Below, piece after piece: positions 35,353-41,885 of a DNA stretch of 45,719 bases. Position 1 is the first letter of the stretch. Every line of letters starts with the position of its first letter. The position numbers and the translations under genes were made by a program. The notes beneath the pieces are model-generated. The model searched no databases and was not told where the DNA came from. It saw only the letters and a list, made by a program, of their open reading frames with translations. The DNA comes from a virus: IMG/VR virus record IMGVR_UViG_3300030104_002795, positions 1 to 45,719 of that record, one strand, 5' to 3'.

Positions 35353-36440
35353 AACAATTACTAACGCTACTGTTTTTAGTCATTAGTTTAAATGCTAATG
35401 CACAATTTTTTAAAAAAATATTTAAATATTCAACGGTGTATACATCGGGAAATATTTCCATGCCTTTAGTAGAGGATAAAAAAGAATTTTACGTAACACA
35501 AGAAGGTGAAGTAAGGGACATCACGAGAGAACCTAAGTTTGACTATCGTTATTCTATTGGTTGGAGAAAACTTGCTAGATTTGACTATGAAAATAGACAA
35601 AACGCTTTTTATGATGGAGGTGAAAAACAAGTTACATTATCAGCTGGTGTTGGTAATGTAGATAATTGGGAGTGGTTATTTAATTATGACTGGGCAAGAC
35701 GTATGGGTCGTGAATTTAATAATCAAAGATATTTCTTAAGATACTTAGGTCCTTGGTATATTATTAAAGGTGAGGTAAGAGAAGAGGGTGCAATTAATTT
35801 TAATTATTCAGCTGCTGATGTAAGAGTTAGAGCTAAATTAGGAGAAAAATTAAATTTATCCATGGGTGCAATTTATAGAACATCCGATAAGGTTTTTGGT
35901 TTAAATCCAATAGAAGAATATTTAGCTCCAGATAGTGTTAACTGGTGGGATTTAGCACGTGATTATGAATATTCTGATCATGGGTATTGGATTTATGGTG
36001 ATGAAGAAAGAGATTTTGATTGGTACTGGGAAGACAAAGATGGTAATAGAGTTGCTGAAACAGACGGTGAGTTTAGAAGGCACGTTTATAAGAATTTAGT
36101 AAACGATTATAATAGAGAAATATTTTCTGAGATAGGTAGAATGGGTTATTTATCAGCTGTTATAGGTTATGATTTTTATCACTACACTGATAAGTTCTGG
36201 TTTCACAACTATATAAGTGTAATGCCTTTTCACGCGCAAATATCGGGTGATAAAGATTTTGGTTACGAACAATACTACCAAAGAGATGGTGGTAAAAACT
36301 GGACAGATTATCAAGCTGGTTTAGTAATAGGATTAAAAATAAAAAAATGGTTTGGTTTATTTGCTGAAGGTGAATATTCTAAATTATGGGATAAGAAAAT
36401 TTACAACGCAAAAGTCGGATTTAACGTAAACTTTAGATAA
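35349..36440 (+). CDS. Secreted beta-rich, probable outer-membrane protein
   Basis: Start chosen at ATG 35349 because it overlaps the previous stop and opens a clear signal peptide: MKQLLTLLFLVISLNANA followed by Gln, the usual Flavobacteriia cleavage context. The mature part (about 345 residues) is rich in aromatic residues and alternating strands (YSIGWRKLARFDYENRQNAF; YFLRYLGPWYIIKGEV; RAKLGEKLNLSMGAIYRTSD) and ends VGFNVNFR, like the last strand of outer-membrane beta-barrels. A phage-made protein of this type would be inserted in the infected cell's envelope, possibly for receptor masking, superinfection exclusion, or outer-membrane disruption at lysis. Function is inference; export is well supported. 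Confidence 0.75.
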   Translation: MKQLLTLLFLVISLNANAQFFKKIFKYSTVYTSGNISMPLVEDKKEFYVTQEGEVRDITREPKFDYRYSIGWRKLARFDYENRQNAFYDGGEKQVTLSAGVGNVDNWEWLFNYDWARRMGREFNNQRYFLRYLGPWYIIKGEVREEGAINFNYSAADVRVRAKLGEKLNLSMGAIYRTSDKVFGLNPIEEYLAPDSVNWWDLARDYEYSDHGYWIYGDEERDFDWYWEDKDGNRVAETDGEFRRHVYKNLVNDYNREIFSEIGRMGYLSAVIGYDFYHYTDKFWFHNYISVMPFHAQISGDKDFGYEQYYQRDGGKNWTDYQAGLVIGLKIKKWFGLFAEGEYSKLWDKKIYNAKVGFNVNFR

Positions 36441-36820
36441 TGGCAAAAGATTTAACAACTTTAGGTGAAGATACTCAAATTGGTTTAGATGTTGATGGAG
36501 ACGGAAAACCAGATTTTAAAATTAATTTACGAGCAATTGGTATGGTTATTGCTGCTATTGTAGCTGGAACTATGTTTTATTATCAAATAATGGAAGAAAT
36601 ACAATTAGCTAAAGAACTTCCTAAGGTTGGTACAGGTACATATATTATTGATCAAGGCGATCCACAAGCCTTAAACACTTATCCACCAACAAGAGTTGAG
36701 TTTAATATGAAAGATCAAATGAGTAGAATGACATTAGATCAGCTTGTTAATAAGGTTGAAGAGATGGAAGAAGATATACAAGAAATTAAAATTGAATTAG
36801 CAAAAAAGAGAGACAGATGA
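36440..36820 (+). CDS. Single-span membrane protein with Ca-loop motif and coiled coil
   Basis: A 126-residue protein. Residues 17-25 (DVDGDGKPD) match the DxDxDGxxD calcium-binding loop of dockerin and related repeats; residues 31-49 (AIGMVIAAIVAGTMFYYQI) form one transmembrane helix; residues 84-126 form an acidic coiled coil (LDQLVNKVEEMEEDIQEIKI). TM plus coiled coil is the plan of inner-membrane spanin subunits, but the coiled coil is short. Start overlaps the previous stop by one base and the end overlaps the next gene by four, so it is co-translated with two exported proteins. Confidence 0.7.
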   Translation: MAKDLTTLGEDTQIGLDVDGDGKPDFKINLRAIGMVIAAIVAGTMFYYQIMEEIQLAKELPKVGTGTYIIDQGDPQALNTYPPTRVEFNMKDQMSRMTLDQLVNKVEEMEEDIQEIKIELAKKRDR

Positions 36821-37215
36821 AAATTAAAAAAGGAATTGTATTTAAAGCGTGCACTGCTATTTTAGGTATAATATTTATGTTAGTAGTAAACGCTAAATCA
36901 CAAGACTTTTTACATGAAGATGATTACGATAAAAAAACAAAACAAGGTATTGTATTAGTAGAATTTTGGGCTAGCTTTAATTCCGTAAATGAAGTTAACT
37001 TAAAAAAAATATATGATTGTAAAAAGTACAGGGTTGATATGTCACAGGACCCAAGCCTTATGGCGAAACATAGTGTTATGGCTGTGCCAACTGTTGTTAT
37101 ATACCACAACGGTAAAGAAGTAAAAAGATTTTTACCAGGTTTAATGTTAAAACTGGATGTTGATGTTAAAGAAATACAAGCTGTTATTGATGAGCTTGTA
37201 GGAGATAAATTTTAA
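36817..37215 (+). CDS. Exported thioredoxin-fold protein lacking CxxC
   Basis: A 132-residue protein. Residues 5-27 form a signal peptide or anchor (KGIVFKACTAILGIIFMLVV). The rest is a shortened thioredoxin fold: GIVLVEFWASFNSVNEV at the position of VLVDFWAxWCxPC, then YRVDMSQDPSLMAKHSVMAV, the cis-proline PTVVIYHNGKEV, and KRFLPGLM. Both active-site cysteines are replaced (S-F-N-S), so it cannot act as an oxidoreductase; only one Cys (in KKIYDCKKY) remains in the mature part. It is expected in the periplasm or membrane-bound. Role unknown; binding or chaperone functions are known for redox-dead thioredoxin folds. Confidence 0.75.
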   Translation: MKIKKGIVFKACTAILGIIFMLVVNAKSQDFLHEDDYDKKTKQGIVLVEFWASFNSVNEVNLKKIYDCKKYRVDMSQDPSLMAKHSVMAVPTVVIYHNGKEVKRFLPGLMLKLDVDVKEIQAVIDELVGDKF

Positions 37216-37219
37216 AATT

Positions 37220-37342
37220 ATGGCAAAGAAAAAAGGAAAAGGTTTAAAAAAAGCTTGTTGGAAAGGTTACGAAGCTATTGGTATGAAGAAAAAAGGTGGT
37301 AGAAAAGTACCTAATTGTGTTCCAATTAAGAAGAAAAAATAA
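37220..37342 (+). CDS. Basic micro-protein, 40 residues, two Cys
   Basis: ATG 37220 to TAA 37342. Sixteen of 40 residues are Lys or Arg. The core CWKGYEAIGMKKKGGRKVPN followed by CVP keeps two cysteines and a tryptophan, so it is not mere low complexity; closely similar short proteins recur in marine phage genomes as I recall. Part of a run of tiny genes separated by 5 bases or less. Function unknown; nucleic-acid binding or packaging with the genome is a guess. Confidence 0.7.
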   Translation: MAKKKGKGLKKACWKGYEAIGMKKKGGRKVPNCVPIKKKK

Positions 37343-37347
37343 ATATT

Positions 37348-37467
37348 ATGAATTTAAAGCAAATGAAAGAAGTTGTTAAGCAACTTAAAGGCGCTTCTAG
37401 GATGCATGCTCAACAGGCTGCAAAGATAGAACGTATGATTAAAAAAATGCCTAAAAAGAAAAAATAA
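37348..37467 (+). CDS. Basic micro-protein, 39 residues
   Basis: ATG 37348 to TAA 37467, five bases after the previous gene and overlapping the next by one base. A helical peptide (MNLKQMKEVVKQLKGASRMH, then AQQAAKIERMIKKM) with a Lys cluster at the C-terminus. Amphipathic, with Met and Leu on one face. No family assigned; could associate with DNA or membrane. Kept as a gene because of its tight coupling to genes on both sides. Confidence 0.65.
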   Translation: MNLKQMKEVVKQLKGASRMHAQQAAKIERMIKKMPKKKK

Positions 37468-37640
37468 TGAAAAGCAGAGGACTAGGTGACACTATACATA
37501 AATTTACTACAAAGACAGGTATAAAAAGCGCTGTAGATAGGGTGTCTAAGGGTTTAAATATACCATGTGGATGTGAAGCTAGAAGGCAAGCATTAAACAA
37601 CTTAGTACCTTATAATAAACAATTTAAATTAGGAGAATAA
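37467..37640 (+). CDS. Small protein with CGC motif, 57 residues
   Basis: ATG overlaps the previous TAA by one base. The sequence GLGDTIHKFTTKTGIKSAVD is followed by IPCGCEARRQALNNLVPYN. This 'D-T-I..K.T..TGIK..VD......CGC..R...LN...PY' pattern recurs in tiny proteins of many phages in my recollection and resembles a helical hairpin with a Cys pair, perhaps a metal site together with other ligands. Function unknown, but conservation of the pattern argues that it is a real gene. Confidence 0.75.
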   Translation: MKSRGLGDTIHKFTTKTGIKSAVDRVSKGLNIPCGCEARRQALNNLVPYNKQFKLGE

Positions 37641-37768
37641 TGGGATACGCAAGTGCAGCTCAACGTAAAGCAGTTTGGGCATCAAAAAACGAAAAGAAAA
37701 AAGGTAAAAAAAGAAAAGTAAAAAGAAAGAAAAATGCCAGCAAAAAGAAAAAGAAAACCAAACGTTAG
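37640..37768 (+). CDS. Extremely basic micro-protein, 42 residues
   Basis: Starts on the last base of the previous stop, behind AGGAG, one of the few Shine-Dalgarno-like boxes in the window. MGYASAAQRKAVWASKNEKK is followed by almost pure Lys/Arg; 21 of 42 residues are basic. The N-terminal AQRKAVWAS motif recurs in other phage micro-proteins. It overlaps the following gene by 35 bases in another frame. Composition suits a nucleic-acid-condensing peptide, but this is inference. Confidence 0.65.
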   Translation: MGYASAAQRKAVWASKNEKKKGKKRKVKRKKNASKKKKKTKR

Positions 37769-38006
37769 GAAAACTACAAAGGGTAAAAACAGAAACTTTA
37801 GATCAACTAAAGAAGGTGCTGGTATGACTAAAAAAGGAGTTGCTGCGTATAGACGTAAAAACCCTGGTAGTAAATTAAAAACCGCGGTTACTGGTAAAGT
37901 AAAAAAAGGTAGTAAAGCAGCTAAAAGAAGAAAATCATTTTGTGCTAGATCAAAAGGATGGACAGGTGAAAGAGGTAGAGCAGCAAGAAGAAGATGGAAA
38001 TGTTGA
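37734..38006 (+). CDS. Arg/Lys-rich 90-residue phage protein
   Basis: Thirty-five of 90 residues are Lys or Arg. The second half contains MTKKGVAAYRRKNPGSKLKT, AVTGKVKKGSKAAKRRKSFC and a closing ARRRWKC, a pattern shared by a widespread phage family of unknown function (possibly the one Pfam lists as DUF6321; from memory). The conserved Cys and Trp at the end argue for a folded core. Likely nucleic-acid-binding; it may be packaged with DNA. It overlaps the preceding micro-gene out of frame. Confidence 0.75.
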   Translation: MPAKRKRKPNVRKTTKGKNRNFRSTKEGAGMTKKGVAAYRRKNPGSKLKTAVTGKVKKGSKAAKRRKSFCARSKGWTGERGRAARRRWKC

Positions 38007-38024
38007 ACAATTAAAATAAAAATT

Positions 38025-38165
38025 ATGTGGAAATTAACTAAAGATTATTTTATTGATATGTGGACTTACATTTGGAGTAAGACAACTGTTGATGATATTA
38101 TTATGGCTAAAGCTGAAGAGGTTAAATCTAAAGCTAAAGAAATAAAGAAGATAATTAAAAAATAA
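38025..38165 (+). CDS. Small helical protein, 46 residues
   Basis: ATG 38025 to TAA 38165. An aromatic N-terminal half (MWKLTKDYFIDMWTYIWSKT) and a charged Lys/Glu helix in the second half (AKAEEVKSKAKEIKKIIKK). The stop overlaps the start of the M15 peptidase gene by one base, so it belongs to the lysis run. Amphipathic and perhaps membrane-associated; no family recognised. Confidence 0.6.
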   Translation: MWKLTKDYFIDMWTYIWSKTTVDDIIMAKAEEVKSKAKEIKKIIKK

Positions 38166-38626
38166 TGAATAAGATAAGTAAGCACGTAAGCTACAAAGAG
38201 GGTGTGTATAGCACAACAGCGTTACGACTTGGTTTAAATAATGAACCTACAGACGATCATTTACAAAATATGAAGTTGTTATCAGAAAAAATATTTGAAC
38301 CTCTTAGAATACACGTGGGAGGTCCTATAAAGATAAATTCATTTTATCGTGGGCCAGAACTAAATGCTACAATTGGCGGATCAGCTAAATCGCAACATTG
38401 CCATGGGCAAGCTATGGATATTGATGATACATATGGGCATATGTCTAACGCTGATATGTATAAATTTATTAAAGATAATTTAGATTTTGATCAGATGATT
38501 TGGGAGTTTGGTGATGATACTAATCCTAATTGGGTGCATGTTAGTTATGTAGACCCTGGATCAAACAGAAACAGATGTTTAAAAGCATTAAGAAAAAGTG
38601 GTAAAACCTCTTATGAGGTAATTTAA
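38165..38626 (+). CDS. Endolysin: M15-family D-Ala-D-Ala carboxypeptidase
   Basis: A 153-residue protein matching the single-domain M15 (VanY/peptidase M15_3) fold. The zinc site is in SQHCHGQAMDID (His79 or His81 with Asp86/88) and WVHVSY (C-terminal His), preceded by the substrate-shaping INSFYRGPELNATIGG segment and with the general-base WEFGDD region between. The family cleaves peptide bonds in peptidoglycan stems, and proteins of this length are common phage endolysins. There is no signal peptide, so release needs a holin; candidate membrane peptides follow directly. One-base overlaps on both sides show co-translation. Confidence 0.88.
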   Translation: MNKISKHVSYKEGVYSTTALRLGLNNEPTDDHLQNMKLLSEKIFEPLRIHVGGPIKINSFYRGPELNATIGGSAKSQHCHGQAMDIDDTYGHMSNADMYKFIKDNLDFDQMIWEFGDDTNPNWVHVSYVDPGSNRNRCLKALRKSGKTSYEVI

Positions 38627-38724
38627 TGTTTTTTGAATATCCTTATTTTACTGGAGTTTTTATATTTATAATATTAATATACTTTTATATTATTTTAAAA
38701 ATTTTTAACGATCAAAATAAATAA
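38626..38724 (+). CDS. Membrane micro-protein, 32 residues
   Basis: ATG shares a base with the endolysin stop. After MFFEYPYFTG the peptide is one long hydrophobic helix (VFIFIILIYFYIILKIF) and a short polar tail NDQNK. It could be a minimal holin or pinholin-like peptide given its place directly after the endolysin, or a membrane regulator of lysis. The AT-rich codons alone can produce hydrophobic peptides, so confidence is moderate. Confidence 0.5.
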   Translation: MFFEYPYFTGVFIFIILIYFYIILKIFNDQNK

Positions 38725-38727
38725 CAT

Positions 38728-38802
38728 ATGGAACAAGTGCTTGGAATATTAGGTGCTATAATAACATTATTAATTTTAAGATGGATAATAAAAGACGATT
38801 AA
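38728..38802 (+). CDS. Membrane micro-protein, 24 residues
   Basis: MEQVLGILGAIITLLILRWI followed by IKDD: a single transmembrane helix with an acidic start and a charged end. It lies 3 bases after the previous micro-gene and one base before the lipoprotein gene. A similar peptide plan (short N-terminus, one span, RW-x-x-K-D-D end) suggests a designed membrane insert rather than noise, but evidence is limited to spacing and composition. Confidence 0.4.
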   Translation: MEQVLGILGAIITLLILRWIIKDD

Positions 38803-38803
38803 C

Positions 38804-39268
38804 ATGACACAAGAACAAAAAGATTGGGGTAAAGTAATATCAATTGCAATAGTTACAGCAATACTATTAGTAGGTGCTCTATCTAGTTGTACGCCTTATA
38901 TGTACAAAAGCAATCAAATTAAAGTTACACACGTTTTAGCTTTAACTGAAAACGGAGACACTGTTAAAGTATCAATGAAAGATATTAAACCAACACAGAT
39001 ATATAACGTGATTGGTTATGATTTTATAAGAGGTTATAATAATCCTTATTATGATCCATGGAGACCATATCACATGTATGATAATCATTATAGATATTTT
39101 GGCAATGCCGCTGGTACTAATATCAACTTAATAAAACCAACATATCAACCTAATATAAAATCTTGGACACCGCCAGTTGTTAACAACAATGGTAGCAATA
39201 CTACGGGTGGTGGTAATGCACCAGTAGCTGTAAATCCAGCAAGAGTAAACGGTAAAAAAGTTAACTGA
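38804..39268 (+). CDS. Predicted lipoprotein, possible outer-membrane spanin
   Basis: A 154-residue protein. Residues 10-25 are hydrophobic (VISIAIVTAILLVGAL) and run into a lipobox LSSC (Cys29), so a lipid-modified, envelope-anchored product is expected. The mature part holds a Tyr/Asn/Pro-rich stretch (YDFIRGYNNPYYDPWRPYHM) and a Gly/Asn/Pro-rich disordered tail. Proline-rich lipoproteins beside an endolysin are typical outer-membrane spanins of phages of Gram-negative hosts; this one is longer than most, and its inner-membrane partner could be the protein at 36440-36820. Confidence 0.7.
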   Translation: MTQEQKDWGKVISIAIVTAILLVGALSSCTPYMYKSNQIKVTHVLALTENGDTVKVSMKDIKPTQIYNVIGYDFIRGYNNPYYDPWRPYHMYDNHYRYFGNAAGTNINLIKPTYQPNIKSWTPPVVNNNGSNTTGGGNAPVAVNPARVNGKKVN

Positions 39269-39504
39269 TGCCAAAGCAAAAATTATCAAAGAAAGCAGCT
39301 GCTGCTAAAAAGAAAAGAGATTTAGCGTTTGCAAAAACCTTTGCGAGAAAAAAGAAAAAAGCTGAAAATCAAAGATTACGTAGAGCTGCTAAAAAATCTG
39401 GAAAAAATATAAGAGGTAAAGATTACGATCATAAAAAGAAAAAATTCGTATCTGTTAAAAAAAATAGAGGAAACTACGGGAAAGGAACTAAAAAAGAAAA
39501 ATAA
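39268..39504 (+). CDS. Very basic 78-residue protein
   Basis: Thirty-three of 78 residues are Lys or Arg. A probable long helix (KKAAAAKKKRDLAFAKTFAR, continuing KKKKAENQRLRRAAKKSG) is followed by a Gly/Lys-rich tail. The start shares a base with the lipoprotein stop. With the micro-proteins at 37.2-38.0 kb it makes a basic-protein group embedded in the lysis region; nucleic-acid binding is likely, specific role unknown. Confidence 0.65.
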   Translation: MPKQKLSKKAAAAKKKRDLAFAKTFARKKKKAENQRLRRAAKKSGKNIRGKDYDHKKKKFVSVKKNRGNYGKGTKKEK

Positions 39505-39505
39505 T

Positions 39506-39721
39506 ATGTGGGCATTATTTAAAGATAAAAACGAGATAAACGAAAAAAACCTAGTTGGTTTTATATCATTTATAGTTATGGTATGTTTTGCTGTAGCTGA
39601 TTTGCTAACTAGTTTGATAGCTGATAAAGACTTAATTATAAATGAGGTTGTTTATAATTCATTTGTATGGGTTACATTAGGCTGCTTTGGTATTAGTTCG
39701 TTTGAAAAAATTAAGAAGTAA
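39506..39721 (+). CDS. Two-span membrane protein, holin candidate
   Basis: A 71-residue protein with a charged N-terminus (MWALFKDKNEINEKN), a first membrane segment LVGFISFIVMVCFAVADLLTSLI, a short loop with DKDLIINE, a second segment SFVWVTLGCFGISSF, and a Lys-rich end. This matches the plan of small class II holins (two spans, both ends charged, basic C-terminus). It is the best holin candidate of the region and lies downstream of endolysin and spanin candidates. No experimental support can be read from sequence. Confidence 0.65.
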   Translation: MWALFKDKNEINEKNLVGFISFIVMVCFAVADLLTSLIADKDLIINEVVYNSFVWVTLGCFGISSFEKIKK

Positions 39722-39733
39722 TATGATAACGAT

Positions 39734-39746
39734 AGTAATTATATAA
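39734..39746 (+). promoter_or_regulatory. Candidate promoter motif (variant)
   Basis: AGTAATTATATAA followed by TTTG lies 13 bases before the last rightward micro-gene. It resembles the AGTGTAATTATAA motif with two bases missing. Low support because of local AT-richness. Confidence 0.25.
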
Positions 39747-39759
39747 TTTGGAAAAATAA

Positions 39760-39885
39760 ATGAAGAAAAAATTTAAACCACACATGATGTACTGTAAAAA
39801 TGGTAAGGCTAAAAAAGCAATGACGATAAAAGAGCATTTATCTCTTAAAAAACAAGGATGTGGTCACACTAAACCTAAGAAATAA
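39760..39885 (+). CDS. Basic micro-protein, 41 residues, Cys/His
   Basis: ATG 39760 to TAA 39885, the last rightward gene. The sequence has MMYCKNGKAKKAMTIKEHLS and KKQGCGHTKPKK: two cysteines and three histidines among many lysines, which could form a small zinc-binding unit (YC...CGH). It ends five bases before the convergent terminator. Short size limits confidence, but the stop codon position just before the terminator and the non-random Cys/His spacing support it. Confidence 0.6.
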   Translation: MKKKFKPHMMYCKNGKAKKAMTIKEHLSLKKQGCGHTKPKK

Positions 39886-39889
39886 AAAA

Positions 39890-39909
39890 AAAGGGGCCGA
39901 AGCCCCTTT
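39890..39909. terminator. Bidirectional terminator between convergent operons
   Basis: AAA-GGGGC-CGAA-GCCCC-TTT: a GC-rich 5-bp stem extended by three A-T pairs, with a GNAA-like CGAA loop. On the minus strand it is followed by a long U-tract (complement of the A-run from 39884); on the plus strand by UUUA. It separates the last rightward gene from the 3' end of nrdA, two bases away. Confidence 0.9.
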
Positions 39910-39910
39910 A

Positions 39911-41647
39911 CTAACCATCACAACTTAAACAACTCTCTTGCATAGCTTGCTCAGCTATATCTCCTCTGAGAACTGATTCTGTTCTCATATAATATAAAGT
40001 TTTAATACCCTTCTTCCAAGCTTCTAAGTGTACTTTGTTAATAAACTTAGGATCAGCTTGAGCAGGAAACGCTAGATTTAAGCTAACAGCTTGATCTATA
40101 TACTGTTGTCTTATACCTGCTTGATTAACTAAATCTAGTTGATTAATCTCCTTAAACGTTTTATAAACTTCTTTTATAGGTATATCTCCTTCTGGACCTA
40201 CCTTAATCTTATCAAGTTCTTTTATTCCTTGAACAGATCCCCCATCAGTTAATATTTGATTCCATATTTTATCTGTATTTAAGTTATGTTCTTTTAATAC
40301 AGCTTCGAGCGTAGGGTTCCTACGTATGAAAGTCCCCTTAGCAGACTGATCAGTAAAAACGTTAGCGGCCCAAGGCTCAATGCCAGGGCTAATATTGCCG
40401 CTGAGCTTGCTATTACTAACAGTAGGAGCAATGGCACGAAGATGAGTGTTCCGCATACCAGTACCAACACACCAAAGAGGCTCACCAAATTCCTCAGCAA
40501 GCGCCATTGAGGCTCTTTCGCTTTCAATTTTAATCTGACTAAATATTCTTCTAGTTTCATATTGTGCTAATAATCCTTCGAAAGGAAAACCTTTCTGTTG
40601 TAAATATGTGTGCCAACCAAGAACTCCTAAACCTAAAGCTCTACCTTTTTCAGCAGACCTTATAGCGTTTTCAAATCCTCTTACATTTTTAGCTCTTTGT
40701 ATGAATTCTTCTAATACACCATCTAAAAACCATATACTATCATAGATTAAATTACTATCTTTCCACTCATGATATTTAGCTAGATTTAAACTAGATAAAC
40801 AACACACAAAACTATGTGATTCATCAGTGTGTAATACAATCTCTGAGCATATATTAGTCATAAAAACTTTTAATGCATTATCTTTATACATACTAGGGTT
40901 TTGTTTATTAACATTACCCTTGAACATTACATAAGGTTCTCCAGTTGCTTTACGTTTTTGTAATAACTTACTCCATTTACGTCTTGCAACTTTATCTCCA
41001 GCAGCTAATTTTCTCATAAACTTATCACTAATAACAGCACATTGATGCATGTTTAGTGATTGTCTATTTACATCACCTTTAGGTTCTCTAATTTCTAACC
41101 AGTCTTCCCAATCAGGATGATCTATATTCAAATTAACTGATGCGGCTCCTCGTCTTACACTTCCTTGATTTGTAGCTAATATAGTTGAATCATATATTTT
41201 ACAAAACGGTACAACACCATCTGATGTTCCATTGTTTGTAATTGTAGATCCAGCTGGTCTTATTTGATTTACACCAATACCAACTCCACCACCATGTTTA
41301 GCTAACAACATCATTTCTAAATTTTTGTTACCGATGTCATAGATTGAATCTGCAACATCAATACCAAAACAACTAATAGGAAAACCTCTATCAGTTCCCA
41401 TATTAGATAATACCGGAGAAGCTAAACATAACCATCCTTTCCAAATATATTCAAAGAATTTTTCTTCTAATTCAGGTTTGTTTAGTCTTTTTGCTGCAGC
41501 CTTAGCTACTCTTTCGTACGCTTCTTTAGGTGTTTCACCATTATAAAGGTATCCTCCAGTTATAGTTTTTTTATATACTTCAGCGTCTGCCCACTCTGGG
41601 TAATCAACGCCTTTTTTCCATCTATTACTCCACATCTCTAAAAACAA
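39911..41647 (-). CDS. nrdA: Ribonucleotide reductase class I alpha subunit, no ATP cone
   Basis: A 578-residue catalytic subunit reducing ribonucleoside diphosphates to deoxy forms. Active-site residues by family pattern: C93 in PISCFG, N265-x-C267-x-E269 in TNICSEI (radical cysteine C267), C282 in FVCCLSSLNL, the radical-transfer pair Y552-Y553 in LYYMRTES, and the C-terminal redox pair C573/C576 in ESCLSCDG. The N-terminal ATP cone of cellular NrdA is absent, consistent with a length near 580 rather than 760, so overall dATP inhibition is probably lost. Last gene of the leftward operon; its start overlaps the preceding small gene by 23 bases (ATG 41635 is an alternative start). Confidence 0.95.
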   Translation of the reverse strand: MFLEMWSNRWKKGVDYPEWADAEVYKKTITGGYLYNGETPKEAYERVAKAAAKRLNKPELEEKFFEYIWKGWLCLASPVLSNMGTDRGFPISCFGIDVADSIYDIGNKNLEMMLLAKHGGGVGIGVNQIRPAGSTITNNGTSDGVVPFCKIYDSTILATNQGSVRRGAASVNLNIDHPDWEDWLEIREPKGDVNRQSLNMHQCAVISDKFMRKLAAGDKVARRKWSKLLQKRKATGEPYVMFKGNVNKQNPSMYKDNALKVFMTNICSEIVLHTDESHSFVCCLSSLNLAKYHEWKDSNLIYDSIWFLDGVLEEFIQRAKNVRGFENAIRSAEKGRALGLGVLGWHTYLQQKGFPFEGLLAQYETRRIFSQIKIESERASMALAEEFGEPLWCVGTGMRNTHLRAIAPTVSNSKLSGNISPGIEPWAANVFTDQSAKGTFIRRNPTLEAVLKEHNLNTDKIWNQILTDGGSVQGIKELDKIKVGPEGDIPIKEVYKTFKEINQLDLVNQAGIRQQYIDQAVSLNLAFPAQADPKFINKVHLEAWKKGIKTLYYMRTESVLRGDIAEQAMQESCLSCDG

Positions 41648-41867
41648 CTTGTTTTACACGCATGTATTTTTGCATTTGTTTATATGTTGAGTCAGGTATA
41701 CTGTATAATTCTTCAGCCGTATAACTATATAAGTTGCCATTTTTGTCAACTAAAGTCCAGGCTAAAACATCATTAGTATCAATACACCAATCATTTGTTT
41801 TACGTAAGTCTACCTCTTTACTGTATAATAATGCAGTAAATAACGTAGTAATTAATATATATTTCAT
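41625..41867 (-). CDS. Small secreted protein between nrdB and nrdA
   Basis: An 80-residue protein starting with a short signal-like segment (MKYILITTLFTALLYSKEVD), followed by TNDWCIDTNDVLAWTLVDKN and YTAEELYSIPDSTYKQMQKY. It lies 18 bases after nrdB and overlaps nrdA, so it is translated with the reductase genes although it appears to be exported. It has one Cys in the mature part and is not a glutaredoxin or thioredoxin. The reading frame is preserved and has normal codon use; no family known to me beyond similar orphans in marine phages. Confidence 0.65.
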   Translation of the reverse strand: MKYILITTLFTALLYSKEVDLRKTNDWCIDTNDVLAWTLVDKNGNLYSYTAEELYSIPDSTYKQMQKYMRVKQVVFRDVE

Positions 41868-41885
41868 AATAATAAATTTTAATTG

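Noticed and set aside
36817-37215. Functional thioredoxin
   Set aside because: The CxxC active site is missing, so redox activity cannot be claimed.
39723-39746. Seven-codon frame MITIVII after the holin candidate
   Set aside because: Too short, no conservation signal, and it overlaps the candidate promoter motif.
41625-41867. Glutaredoxin partner for the reductase
   Set aside because: No CxxC or thioredoxin fold; the start looks like a signal peptide.
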